From Galerina marginata (Eukaryota; Basidiomycota; Agaricomycetes; Agaricales; Galerinaceae), in assembly GCA_023014335.1 (NCBI GenBank), contig JAECYW010000008.1, positions 186,001-250,000 of the forward strand: a stretch of DNA of 64,000 nt, read 5' to 3'. The position numbers and the translations under genes were made by a program. Every line of letters starts with the position of its first letter. The stretch's first letter is position 1. Below, in pieces: positions 1-11,418 of the stretch. The notes beneath the pieces are model-generated. The model made no database searches. It was not told the DNA's origin and saw only the letters and a program-made list of their open reading frames with translations.

Positions 1-235
1 GTCTCGATATAAAGTTAGACGCACCCCTCTCGCGAGTCGCAGAGGAAATATATGTCTCCGTCATACTGCGTCGGCTATGACGGCTTCCACTCTCGATTCT
101 ATCCACAAATGCCATCCATTTTACCCTTTCTCCAGCTTCGGCGTCCCTCGGTCTAGTTGAGGTGCATGGGAATGCTCTTCTAGTCCGCATAAAAGGCTAT
201 GCAAGAAGTTCCAGCTCCTCTTCCCATTCTAACGA

Positions 236-755
236 AAGCCATGTCTCTTTTTCGTCTTCCCTGCTCTCCTAATCACAGTCGTTGCGCAAGGCTCTGCTTC
301 GTCAGAGAGACGCCGAATGATCGCAGAGCCTATTACCTCTCACTGTCGGATTTGGTACCCACAGTCAACCGGCCCCCAGCAGCACTGATGTTTCGTGTTC
401 GTCAGGCCCGGTGGGTTTAATCAACTGAGTTCAATTACCCAAGCTGACACGCCTGTTATTATTCTTCTACCGTCACCACTTGTACTCGAAAATCCGCCCC
501 TTAGCACAGGCCACGTATGTTTCTTGCTGTGACTGCGTCAATTTTAAATTTCTCATTCATGCAATGTGCCAGTTTTTCTCAGCGATCCGACGCTACCCCA
601 ATACCCGGACCCAGAACAGCAGCAACGCTTCCCTGCTTGCCTTTGATGGGGGTTAAATTCTACTTCACGGAAAGCTCTTCGTAAGAGCCGGCGTGGAGGC
701 TGATTATGGGGTGAATAACGGTAAATGGAATTATTTGGACTTCGGGTTAACTACG
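236..755 (+). pseudogene. Broken copy of the barrel-like secreted protein gene
   Basis: This stretch aligns by eye with the intact gene starting at 8194. The exon-1 remnant (about 236-400) keeps the alanine-rich leader region and the cagagagacgcc block, followed by the same gtgggttt donor. The exon-2 remnant lies near 478-512 before a gtatgt donor. The exon-3 remnant (about 570-750) keeps the part corresponding to the residues before the C terminus. The reading frame is broken by small indels in exon 1, and the last 30 or so bases of the coding part are shortened. It is most likely a dead tandem duplicate. No function is expected unless it is transcribed as a non-coding RNA. Confidence 0.6.
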
Positions 756-1323
756 ACCTTACTGAACTTACGCTTTCAAGTGGCAATGCGGGGGGCATAA
801 ATAAGACCGATCTGAGTGATCCGTCTTTAGGTATAGTCTACGATGTAAAATTCGTTCCCAGTCATCCAGCTTCCGTGGTTGAAAGCTCAAAGGTGAGCAC
901 TGCTTTTACTGAGCGACGATGACGAAGGAATTAATTAAAACGACTCTGTTTACATTTACATTAACTTATCGGAGGTAGATATTGAAGGCAATACTCGAAC
1001 TCAACCTTCGCCTAGCCGACAATGGAGAGAACGTGCTAGTTACGCGACTGTTCAGTACGGTTTTACAAACCAATCATTGAATCAACACCCTCGCTTCAGT
1101 GCCGTTGTACTGCGCTGTTGTCATTGCGTCTCATTTCTGAGCATCTAGCCAAGAGACGGCTGTGAAGGAAACCTTAAAGACAAGTAAAGCAGATGGCATT
1201 CCAAGACGACACCAGCCTAAATATCATAGGAAATAAACTACCACAGTGCACCTTCCATATAAATTAAATGGTAATTCCTAAACACCAGCCATGGCAAGTT
1301 AAGCCTGTCACGTGTCTACCTGA
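756..1323. other. No gene seen
   Basis: Moderately AT-rich spacer. I see no open frame with splice support on either strand and no clear repeat. Confidence 0.4.
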
Positions 1324-2148
1324 CTAGAGTTTCCCATTCCCCTTTAATTTAGCTTCGATATCTTTTGCCTCTTCGAATAATTTCTGTTTATTTCATGAGC
1401 CTGAATCGATCAAAAGCACAGAAGACGACTAACCTCAAGATCCGCGTCACTGATAGCTGGCTCGCGACGTGCGTTTCTTGGTACCGGATGTTCAAGGATC
1501 TTCTTTAGCTTATCGAATATGCCGCGAGCCTATGTGTCCCATGAGGGTCGTGAAATAATAGATAAGCGTCAAATACCACGAACCAGGAGGTCTGCTTCGC
1601 TGTCGGCAGTATCGCGGCGTGAGGCTTGCGCTTTGGCTCTTAAACCGTCAAAGATATCCCTGAATTTATCCAATAGATCGCGAGCCTACGTATCCCATGA
1701 GAGCTGGGAGTGATGACGAATAACTTGTAGGGCTAACCTGAAGTGCATCCTCGCTGCTGAATGAATCGCGGCGTGAGGCCTTTGGTAAGGGATGTTCAAG
1801 AATTTTCTTTATTTCGTTGATTATACCGCGAGCCTTGGTAACTTATGAGTATCTTAAAATGATATGCAGAGTCGAAGCAGCTAACCTGATGGTCCGCCTC
1901 GCCGGAAGATCTAGCGCTGTGTTCGATAATCGGAAGTGTAATTTCCCTGCCGACAATGGACTCCGGCAGATTCAAGTCTCGGGTTACCTAGCGATGAAGA
2001 AAATGAGGCACCTATGTCGATCTTTATGCGTTAGTGGAGGAGTTTTATTGAAACTTACAACTTGCAGTTGGGCTTTCCCAATTGGAAAGGCATTGACATA
2101 AGAAGCCGCGATCGCGCAGAGCGATATCAAGCACAAGGAAAGCTGCAT
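1324..2148 (-). CDS. Secreted protein built from tandemly duplicated exons
   Basis: Six exons (2148-2059, 1987-1886, 1833-1738, 1685-1584, 1529-1434, 1383-1324), all joined in phase 0, give a 181-residue protein with no internal stop. Residues 1-20 form a signal peptide (MQLSLCLISLCAIAASYVNA). Exons 3, 4 and 5 encode three copies of a 32-34 residue module that starts with AR(G/D), continues with an amphipathic K/D/E-rich helix such as KLKKILEHP, and holds a dibasic RR near its middle (ASRRD, ARREP). The last exon adds a charged tail. The introns between the modules are also alike (gttag start, cccatgagag-like segment, tag/aag GCTCGCG end), so exon plus intron was duplicated as a unit. The RR sites would allow cleavage by a Kex2-type protease, as in fungal repeat-peptide precursors; that is inference. 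I do not recognise the family. Confidence 0.75.
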
Positions 2149-3294
2149 TTCGACGTGGTTTGGGGCGGTGGGTAGTAGAAAATGAAAGAGGGTGATAATG
2201 ATAATAAGAGTGAAAGAATTACAACCTAGGACCTGTCCTGGAGGTAGGAAGAATGAATGAATGTGGAATGGGTTATCAGAGCGAGCAGGCTACTTGACTT
2301 TATACTTTCGCCGCAGTGTCCAAAATTATCCATATCATTGCCAAATGAGGAACAAGGGGTTGTACCCGAGTTTGGCTGGGGCAGCGAAATGGGCAGGTTG
2401 CAGAGGCCGTTGGTACTGCCACGAAACGCAGATAGGCGTTTGCGTGATCTATAAACATCTTGATGGAGACGGACGTGGCTTTACAGCCGACTTTGGTCAG
2501 AATCTAGGTTTATAACCATTGCATTGTCAATTCTACAGAAGATATGAAGTTGGCCATGGTTACCTTTGCACAGTTGGACTTGGGTATATCAATAATAATC
2601 TACCTCAGTGAAACATCGAGATAGAATTCTAATTCTATCCCAAGGATGCGATTTTTACGCACTACTGGAAGTCTGGAACTATTCATACAACACAATCTGA
2701 GATTTTAGCAGAACGATTCGGTAGGAAAGAAAAGTCGTCCCCACCATGTTACTGGATCGACAAGTACTACCCGTAGAAGCTCTGAGAGATACAGAGGAGG
2801 ACGGTCATGGGGTGTAAAATTTGAGCTCATAAACCGAACCTCCCAGTAAGAGAAAAGCGAGGACTACTGTTCCAAAGACCATTTTTGTGATATTTCTGAG
2901 CGAACGAATGCATGAGCGTGGGTGTTAGTGTAACAATGTTCATGGCTGATTGAGGCGATGCGCGCCTAAATTAACTTCCTTGCCTGCCTTATATTCTGTC
3001 GGCCCTGTTGTCAATTATCACTCAAATCGTGAACGTTACTCACCACGTGCCATATTCCGTCTGGATAATTATTGACCCAGGCCTGGCGTCCCACGATCAA
3101 CGGAAAAGGCGGATGATGCTAGTAGATTAGTTGATGATTGCCATGAAAACAGGTGAGGAGATGAATAATCGATGCACTTAGAAACGGATCCAAGTTGTAA
3201 GGACATGCTGTGGCAGTGCATAGCCTAAAGTTCGGTTGGTAGACGTTCCAGTATTCGAGTATCAGTCGTTCCTAGCCGTCAATTAGACAGTCTC
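2149..3294. other. No gene seen
   Basis: Upstream side of the exon-repeat gene. A GTATAAAG-like box sits on the minus strand at 2298-2305, about 150 bp before its start codon. The remaining kilobase holds only short unsupported frames. Confidence 0.35.
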
Positions 3295-4425
3295 ACCTGT
3301 ACTCTTCCGTAGGTTCATGACCATGAGGATGAGAGGCACAATTTTCAGTGTTTGTTTGTATTCAAACGCGTACCCGTTTGACCTTCGAAACGAAAATTCA
3401 AGTGTATTACCGTATTTATAAAATCCGGAAAATCGGGGGGCCATAAGGAACGACACCTAGGGTAAGACTAGTAAGACTAGTAATACAAATTATCAGCTTC
3501 ATCGTGTACGATCGTGAAAAGAAACAGAAAGAAAAAAAAACACGAACCTTTAACTACCAACCCCAAGAAATCCTTATCGCCTATTTTCCGCTCCCATCCA
3601 TCACATGCCAGCGCGACGACGAGCCACCCTGCAAGATCGGTAATAGTTACTTGCTATTATAGGAGGGTAAATGCGTTGGTTCAAACAGATAGAAAAAACA
3701 AGGACAGAACTCACGATGTTGTCATGATTAATTACAGGTCTATCGCGCAGGCTGCGAGCGACGTGCATCGTGAACTATCCCAGAAAGTAAAAGGTGTGTT
3801 GATGGGATACGAAATGACGAGCTTGGAAAGATGGATGACTTACGACGATATCCTGATCTCTCGCCTTGGACGGTGCGATTCGCGGGCCTGGCTAGAGACT
3901 CATTCGTTACCTACGAGTTTCGTTCCAGTGTTTCGCATTCCTGGTATGGCTTGTCGGATTCCAACGAGGTGAGTACGCGCATACATTCTAAAAATGTGGA
4001 AATACATACATGATCTACTCTGAAGGAGGCCATCGGTGATGATGAATGTTGTTTCCACTGTCGATGGCGCGGTCGCAGCAGCCGCTAGTCGCCCTTGATG
4101 GTAATTAGAAGACCCTGCAAGCCTGAACTCGTCGACCTTCTTTGGCTCTGAGTGCGACGAAACAGATAGCAGGAGAATCTACCCAAACGACAAACCATCA
4201 GCGCTCAGCGCTCAGCCTCAGCCAAAAGGGACACCAGAACGGAAAAGAACACACCACCGACCTGAGGCGTCATAACCTCGTCATCCTCCGACGAACTGGA
4301 CTCATTTCCTTTCTGACACATTTCGTTCTTCAACTACCTGCATCCACGCCGACGTCCTCGCTATGTAGGAGGATTGAGGGCGTCGGGCCCTTGAGCGGCG
4401 CTATACTGCTAGGGGATCTTCTGGG
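3295..4425 (-). repeat. Dispersed repeat family A, copy 1
   Basis: It shares long stretches with 12185-13010 and 22590-23790, for example the block around 3960-4110 (tgtcggattccaacgaggtg, then gatggcgcggtcgcagca). On the minus strand the family has a possible coding block with AWMQV and RN(V/A)SE motifs; in this copy that block is broken by stops. The family is not recognised. It could be a relic of a transposable element or of an old gene family. Confidence 0.6.
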
Positions 4426-5984
4426 TCATTGTCATATGGGTTGCTTTAGAGTTTGTTTTGCTTTTGCGAGCGAAGGACGATGTGGCGCGGTGGTGCGCAG
4501 CGGGGGTTGGGCAGTACGTGGGCATGGGCACGGCTGAGATGGGAGGAGGGTGGGTGGGTGCAGTAGCGCCGGGGTAAGGGCAGCGACGACGTCCCGGGAG
4601 CAGGTTTGCTTTATCTCTCGCTTTGAAGTGGTTGGAGGAGTGGAGAGGAGTGGGCGTGCGATGGCCCAACGATGGTGGCTGCCATCACGTCTGCGACTGG
4701 TTCGTATATGCGGACGGGACGGACGGGGAGGGTGTTGAGTCGGAACGCAGAACATCCTCCTCTGTGTGTGGGAGTGAAGAGGTTATCCAATCGACGTGAA
4801 AGGGACGGATATAACCAGCACCAGGTACACCCGCCCCGCCCCGCCCTGCTCCATCCCACCTCCCATCCGTCCGTACCACCCTTTCTACACACGCCAACAC
4901 GACGAAACTTCAAAGAAGCTACAAGGACAATTCCCCCCGCAGTGCCAGCCCCATCAATCCCCATGCCCAAGGGCCAGCAGCGATCGTATGATCCGCGCGG
5001 GCATTAGTATTGAGGTCACTTCTAACATTGATCTTGGAAGTGAATGATGGTATGTCCGACGGGATGGGCAGGACACGAGCATGGCCGATTGAACGGAGGG
5101 ATGCGGAGGGATGGTGCGTTAGCGGTGGGACGAACGGACGGTGGTGGCATTGATCAGTCGCGGACCAGATCACGATGATGCAGTTCCAGTTTGAGGCATG
5201 GAGCCAGGCGACGAATCGACGTGGATATCGGGAATCATGGTGATAGCAGCGGGTATGCATGGCAGAGGCTCAGAAAAAAGGGGGGGGGGGGTCGAGGCGG
5301 CAGTTGGGAAACCGGCCGGTACTTTCGGGAAATGACGGGATGCGGGGAGCTTGCTGCGCGACTGGAGCTCTCTTCCCCGTTGCAGAACGCCGGAGTAGCA
5401 AGGCAGGTGTCACAGCTTGATTTTCGGGCCAGAAATACGCGTGGAACGCAGTAATCTCACGTGCTTGAAGTCAAAGGAGAGCGAGGAAGTGCGATATTGA
5501 AGTGGGAAAGGTAGCGCCACCAACGAGCTACAGAGCAACGAAGTGTATTCAGCTGTGACTTCAGACGAAGCGAAGACCAGGACGTACGTACCTAATTGCT
5601 GGTTCGTCCTGACGATGCGAGATGGGTACGTTCGTGGGCAGTGTACCAACGGGAGGATTGCAGGGGAGAAAGGTGGCTTGTCATACATAGTACAAGCCTG
5701 GTTCTTAGGAAAAGTAAGCAAAAGGATTACGACTGAGAAGCTTGTTCCTCACCCTAGCCCATAACTCTCGCTACAACATCCAGGAGATCGTAAAGAAGGC
5801 CGGTAAACGAGAAGTAGCATGCGTAATGCCCGGCATCGAACGAGTCGTTGGGATCTTCAAGGCGTCGAAGATTCCCGGAGTATAAAGGCCATCAGTGAAT
5901 CCGCATCCTAGAGAGGATCGAAAAGAGCTGTATCTGGAGGAAACAGCCACGGAAGCAGATGAGGGAGGGAGGACGAGAATCTGA
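4426..5984. other. GC-rich spacer, no gene seen
   Basis: Overlapping Pro/Arg/Ser-rich frames on both strands at 4400-5260 reflect base composition rather than a gene. An A6-G11 homopolymer junction lies near 5275-5291. Nothing else is supported. Confidence 0.4.
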
Positions 5985-6145
5985 CGAGAATGGATTCAAT
6001 TTCCAAATTTGATCCCAGCAGCCGACACGTGACTGATAAAATGACGCGACGCCTCACAACGCGCCTCTATTCCAGATGCAACTTGCTCTGATATATTAAT
6101 ATTCCTATGACTGGCTTCAAAGTAATTCATTTTAAATCTGAATGC
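5985..6145 (+). repeat. Detached promoter-like repeat, copy 1
   Basis: About 150 bp including atttgatccca, tatgacgcgacgc and atattcctatgactg closely match 8868-9003, where the same block lies directly before the third (truncated) copy of the barrel-like secreted gene. Here the block is followed by unrelated sequence, so it looks like a promoter separated from its gene by insertion or rearrangement. Confidence 0.5.
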
Positions 6146-7990
6146 TACACACATACGCTTATAATATTTCCTTTCTTACGTGCGACGTGAGTTATCCTTG
6201 CCGAACCACACCCAATGCCTGATGTTGCGTCGTGAGGTTCACTACGGGCCATCATGGAGTCGTTACCTCTAGATCTGCGGTCCGAGTCGTCGGCTGAATC
6301 GATAGACACCCCACGCACGGTTGAAGTTGCTGTCTCAGACAGTAATATGCGCCGAGGTGGCAATACCATCGGACATCAGTGGAAATCATCGATTTCCGAC
6401 GGAGACCCGCCGCATACCATTGAGAGCCATTGGTGAACAGCGGAGACCATGTAGCTAAATTTATACGACCATTGGACATCAGTGTTGCCCATCCGATCAC
6501 ATTGAAGGTGGGTAATAACCACTGTAATACATTGTAAATTAATCATCACATCCATTAAAATATAATGGTGTGCACTGGTCTCCAAATTCGCGTCCATCGA
6601 ACTCTGGTGGTGGTTGCTCGGATCACTCAAGGATCACTAGTGTATTTCAGTGGAAACTCGCTAGATATCCATTGGCATACAATGGATTTCAGTCATTTTT
6701 TTTCTGAAATACGATATCTAATAGAGGAAGTTGCTCCCTTTCCAATGAATAACATTGGATTTTGAACGAGTTCTCTCATATTTCTATTAATTATCAGTGC
6801 TTATTGGATGTAAATAATCTATGATATCCACTGCATGTCAGAGAAATTATGTGCCTACAGCGCCTGTGGTGTACAAACAAAAATATAAGCGCCGTAAGGA
6901 ACTCCCCTGAGGTGCAATTCCAGTTCGTAGGGTCCAACTGAATAATCAACGAGGTTGCGAGGGTCGAGGTATAAGGTTGTCGGAAGAACGCCAAAAAAGA
7001 TATCGAAATTTATTAAACATCTTCGAAGCTGACCAGAGATTAACCTTACATATTTGAGCCAATTCCCGCAGATTGGCTCGAATCAGCCTCCATATTCTTC
7101 AATCAGGTTCGAAGATGTTTAATAAGTTGGGATTGGTTTTTTGACGTTTTTCCGACAGTCGGAAGCGAGAGCGAAGCCGTCAATGACGGAGACGGCAGTA
7201 AACGACGTTCGAGAGCGAACCGGACGTTGCGAACGACGGAGGCAAGAGCTTGGTAATTGGTCTTGGACACGTCGCGTAGGCGCCTGCGGGATGAGGGCTC
7301 TCAGGATCCTTTAAACCGGCCTCCAGCCTGCGAATAACGCGTTAAATTCTAGGATACAACACCGAGGATAATTCTGTTCCAATGGCATTCGATGGTGTGC
7401 ATCGGAAGCCATTGGTGGGCGCCTGATGTATTTTTAGTCTCCGCCGCACTTCGCCAGAATACATTATCTAATCGTGTTATGTAATATCCACCGATCTCTA
7501 TCACCCGCCACCAATGTCCAACGATAGTCACCAGTGTCCATTGGTGACCACTGATGTCCACCAATGTCTTTGATGGCACGGGGCATATGACTCCTCTCAG
7601 AGTAGTTTTTCAGCCATACGAAGCATACTCTACCTGCAAACACATGTAGCTCCGAAGATGTCAGGCTGATCAATCCCGCAATTGTCTATACAGGACATCC
7701 ACCTACGAAATGGAGATGTAGCATTGGAAGTGAAAGTAGTATGGAAGTAGCGGCATTTACGACCACAGCAATAAGTTACTAGTAGTAGGCCACCTATATC
7801 TATTGCCTTAACTCGGAAGCGGACCGACAACTGATCCCCTTACGATATAAGCTTATGAGACGGCTGGATAAGCCTGGATTACTTCCAGAGACGAGAAGGG
7901 CGGTGGAATCGGGCAATCAACTGGCAATTTGAGGGTTAAAGTCTTCGACATCCGGGATGCATCGTACTGTAAGAGTTATTTATACCTAGC
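6146..7990. other. Non-coding insert with degenerate CCAATG/CCACTG repeats
   Basis: No gene is seen. Short motifs of the type ccattggtg, ccactgatgtcc and their complements recur at 6360-6670 and 7375-7570, in opposite orientation at the two ends. A foldback lies between them (6976-7163). The stretch separates a promoter-like repeat from the intact secreted gene and may be a degenerate mobile element. Confidence 0.35.
6976..7163. repeat. Imperfect inverted repeat (foldback hairpin)
   Basis: The arms 7010-7032 and 7103-7125 match at 22 of 23 positions (core ttattaaacatcttcgaa). The match extends outward less perfectly through a shared cgycaaaaaa block to about 6976 and 7163. The loop contains a second small palindrome, gagccaat...attggctc, at about 7055-7079. 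It could be a short foldback element or a structured transcript. Confidence 0.55.
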
Positions 7991-8193
7991 TATCATTAAA
8001 GGCCCCAGCTCTATCAACGAAGTTGTCTACACTGCACACAGGAAGGCTCGATCTAGCCCAGAAAATGTGTCTGCAGATCGCCCCTCTGAATCCAGTAAGC
8101 ATAAAACGCCGTGAGGGAAATTTCAGCAGAGCCCAGTCGAGGTCCCAATTCCAGTTCGTCTCACCTTACTATTACCATTCCAAGCGAAAGCCA

Positions 8194-8790
8194 ATGCTCC
8201 TCCGACTCAATGCCTTTAAACTCTCCATCTTTGCCACTCTCCTGACTGGAGTAGCTGTAGCGCAAGCCTCCGCCTCGCCACAGAGACGCCAAACCGAGTT
8301 CGACCCCAGCGCCTACTACATCACATTCGAACTTCGCAGCAACAGCCTGAGCCAACCGGCTCCCAACAGCACCGATTTTGTGGCGATGGTCAAGGCCGGT
8401 GGGTTTATATCCATTACGCTACTACTACGCCAGCCGATCCTGTCTATTATTACTTAATATTATTCAATCATCACCGCCAGTGTTCGGAAATCCGCTGCTT
8501 GGTCCGGGACTCGTACGTCCATCGATTCTCGACTCGGATTTTCTCATTTAAAATAACATTCGCAGAGCGCCACTGGCAGTGTTTCTCACCGATCTGATGC
8601 TGCCACAAGCCCCTGCACCGTGGGCTTAAACGGCCGAGAGGCTACTACGCTCGCCATCCCTGGAGGGGGGGTTAAATATTATATCACAAACAATCTTTTC
8701 GCAAGAGCCGGAGTGGAAGCTGACTATGCGCTGGACAATGGCAAATGGGATTATGCGGCATTGGTTGGACTTGGAGTCAACTTCGGGTGA
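8194..8790 (+). CDS. Secreted protein with outer-membrane-barrel-like C terminus
   Basis: Three exons (8194-8398, 8481-8512, 8566-8790) joined by GT-AG introns of 82 and 53 bp give 153 residues. The N terminus is a signal peptide (about residues 1-25, ending AVAQA), followed by an S/P/Q-rich stretch. The C-terminal 45 residues alternate aromatic and small or polar residues (VKYYITNNLFARAGVEAD) and end with LVGLGVNFG, close to the beta-signal of bacterial outer-membrane barrels. This start is chosen because it gives the signal peptide and because the broken copies align to the same exon. Two damaged copies lie nearby (236-755 and 9055-9250). The role is unknown; a secreted effector or surface protein is a guess. 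Likeness to bacterial barrels is by eye and may be convergence. Confidence 0.7.
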
Positions 8791-8867
8791 GTGGCCGGAG
8801 AACATTGGTTTATTACTTAAATGATACGACACGGAGGAGTGATAGCGGACGAGGGAGGGCGGGACGA

Positions 8868-9003
8868 CGAGAAAGGATCCAAATTTGATCCCAACAACCC
8901 GTGATTGATAATATGACGCGACGCCCCTATTTATATTGCTAAATCCAACTTGCTCTTACATATTCCTATGACTGCCTTCAAAGCAGTTTATTTTTAAATC
9001 TGC
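8868..9003 (+). repeat. Promoter-like repeat, copy 2
   Basis: It matches 5985-6145 and directly precedes the truncated third copy of the secreted gene. It contains a tatttatatt box and the atattcctatgactgcctt block, so it is probably the ancestral 5' flank of this small gene family. Confidence 0.5.
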
Positions 9004-9054
9004 CGAGCTCTCAATACCAGTTCGTCCGACTTGAAAGTTCTTCGCATCCGACCA

Positions 9055-9250
9055 TTCCAACCAAAGCCATTTCTCCTCAACCTCATTCCATCTTCGCTGC
9101 TCTCCTGACCGTAGTCGTCATGCACGTCGCAGAGAGGTCAAAATGGCTCATGTGCCTATTTAGTATCACCTCACTCTCGGATATGGTATCCACAGTCAAC
9201 CGGCCCCCAACAGCACTGATTTTCCGCGTTCGTAAGGTCCGGTGTGTTTC
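9055..9250 (+). pseudogene. Exon-1 fragment of the barrel-like secreted gene
   Basis: It matches exon 1 of the gene at 8194 and, more closely, the broken copy at 236 (shared gtacccacagtcaaccggcc-like block). It includes the remains of the donor site (gtgtgttt). Exons 2 and 3 are missing and the frame is broken. Confidence 0.55.
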
Positions 9251-9252
9251 AA

Positions 9253-9840
9253 TTAATTTCGTTCAATTACCTCAGTTACACTGTTTTTGCTTATCGCCTT
9301 GAAAATTCTTGTAAACGAACTATAATAAACCTCGCAGAGTGTCATGTGTTTCAACCCCTTTATTCTCCGCCGTTTATAAGGTGATCCATCTCGATACTCT
9401 GGACTCTGCAATGATCCTTGAGGTTCCTGAGGTACAATTGACCGTCCCCTCGACAATGAATCATGCCAACTAAACAACATTTCAACCTCGGGTATAATGT
9501 TGCGCACTTCTATCTCAGTAGGTGTCCGCACCAAGCTTCAACTCACCTATTTGGTCAACCTCCTGCCACCCATCTGCGCCATCGCTTGCTTCTGTAAATC
9601 GTACAGACTTAACGTTAGCCGCGATATTATTCTCCTGCGCCAATCTGACTTTGGAGCTCCTTCCCCATTTTCTGGGCGTATTTATGGGTCATAGTTGTTG
9701 GTGCAGAGGCTGCTGATCGAGTCAAAAGTTTCGACGGTACGCTACGGGATGATAATCTGATCGTGATAAGAGGCTTCTGATGCCGTTCCTCGACACTTTC
9801 GTTCTGGCAGTTATTAACCTTTGAGTCACCTCCGCCCAAG
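9253..9840 (-). pseudogene. Possible coding relic, family unknown
   Basis: On the minus strand two coding-like pieces can be joined through a 37-bp GT-AG intron. The first contains SVRFTEASDGADGWQEVDQI and the second PEVEMLFSWHD and SPYKRRRIK. Further upstream the frame can only be followed with a shift. I do not recognise the family. It may be a fragment of a larger dead gene. Confidence 0.25.
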
Positions 9841-10096
9841 GACTCGCAACTGGAAGCCTCTCACTATCTCATACTGCGAACCTTTTGTTCTCATTCAACA
9901 AAATCCCAGATGGAGAACTTCGATATTTCACCTGCGTCGCTGCGCAGACAAGCCTATGCATCAAATGGAAACAAATGGGAATAACAAACTCATCTTGATT
10001 TTCTAGATTTATTCACAATGCTGTTACCGCCTCATCTTTGGGTGTGTATTCTCTCAGCCCAAATTATATGCATTTTATTTCGAAATTCTGACCCGA
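9841..10096. other. Unresolved stretch before the DUF6533-like relic
   Basis: It probably contains the 5' end of the membrane-protein relic, but no start codon or first exon can be fixed. Confidence 0.3.
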
Positions 10097-11418
10097 AGCT
10101 ACCTAGTTATTCTCTACTATGAATATCTATTGACCTTTCCGGAAGAAATTGCTCGATATTGGATTGGTCGACGAAAAACGTCACTGGGTGTGGTTTTGTT
10201 CTTCTTGAACCGTTACTTTTCTCTTCTGGGGCATATTCCGATGTCCGTCCAGCTAGTCTTGCTCAATTCGGACTCACGACACTTGCAGGTCAGTATCTCC
10301 AATTCAAACATTTTCGTAAACCGCTTACCGACACCATATTGTACCTAGATGTGAGCCTGGGATCACCTCCGAACAGACATGAATGTTATTCACACCTTGT
10401 TAGATGCGCTCAGTTAGAGCAAGTCCATGAATACGTGGTTACTATTGGGCAGGTTATTGTCGGAAGTGAGTATCTTTCTTGCATGTTGTTGAGTCCGATC
10501 GTAAAATGCGTCAGTCTGCCTTCTCCTTAGGACATATGCCCTATATGGCCGCACGCGCCGAATGTTGGCGGTTCTCTGGATGACAGCCATAGCGGAAATG
10601 GTCTATGTCGTGGTATGCTCCATTTTATGCACTCACTGTTAGCCCACTCATGAGGGTCTTTAAATAAGTGGCAAACTACGGCTGAAACACCCAGAAGTAT
10701 ACCAGGTACTCCAAGCGGCTTTGAAAGCTGCCTTCTTCCGTTCAGTTCCCAAGCGTGAGTAACTTCAGACCGGGAAGAAGCCTTTTCCACGGCGATTAAT
10801 GGTTCAAATTTATTCAGGTCCACTCGTACGGGAGGATATCTTATTTATGTGAAATGATTGGGCTAACCACGCCCGACTAGGACCAAGATCGTTATGGATT
10901 GACCAACTTTGCTTTGACCTCCTCATTTTCGCCCTCACATTGTACAAGGCGCTGTAGTAGTGGGCTCTGGGCCGAGCTGCCCGAGCCTCGATTAGATTAG
11001 ATAGTGATCCCATCAGTAGCACAGCCTGTCTGCATGTAGACGCCGCGCGGTCCTGTGACGAACACATCTGGGTTGCCTCTTGCCACTACGTGCGACGCGA
11101 TAGCGCACTGCTCGGCGCGTTTCCCGAGCTTCGCCAGACTCGGACTGCTAGGGTAGGCCTGATAGGCCCATCCCAGCGCTCCAGGCATTCCGCGATGGTA
11201 CTTCGAATGTCCTCAGTATTATGTTACGCGATGGTTAGTACGAAGTTCGAACAGGAGTTTGTATGGTATTCTTATATAGCATTTTTGACTTACTCTTAGC
11301 TACAGGTACTGTATACTTCGGGTATGGTAAAGTAATCCTCGGACGTTCTCCGAATCCCACTAATAATGGCGACAGAGTCATGACTATTATGGCCATTGTA
11401 GGCATCATAGATTTCACG
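10097..11418 (+). pseudogene. Decayed DUF6533-type seven-helix membrane protein gene, split by a solo LTR
   Basis: Fragments in order look like the basidiomycete DUF6533 family: LYYEYLLTFPEEI and FFLNRYFSLLG (about 10103-10240), VHEYVVTIGQVIVG (to about 10459), the conserved RTYALYGRTRRMLAV (about 10531-10575), then LWIDQLCFDLLIFALTLYKA up to 10952. After the LTR the frame resumes with LQAFRDGTSNVLSIMLRDG and a GT donor. Removing the LTR and one copy of its 4-bp duplication restores AAG GCG CTC CAG. Other parts carry stops (near 10790-10870) or phases that do not join, so the gene had probably decayed as well. The intact family would have seven helices; its role is unknown. Confidence 0.6.
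10953..11175 (+). mobile_element. Solo LTR of the 207-bp LTR family
   Basis: It starts tgtagtagtgggctctgg and ends atccca. It aligns along its length with the LTRs at 25556 and 27692, with many substitutions. It is flanked by gcgc on both sides (10949-10952 and 11176-11179), a 4-bp target duplication. The site is inside an exon of the seven-helix gene relic. It is an old insertion reduced by LTR-LTR recombination. Confidence 0.75.

Noticed and set aside
4409..5260. Several overlapping 80-120 residue ORFs on both strands
   Set aside because: Driven by GC-rich low complexity; no splice or family support.
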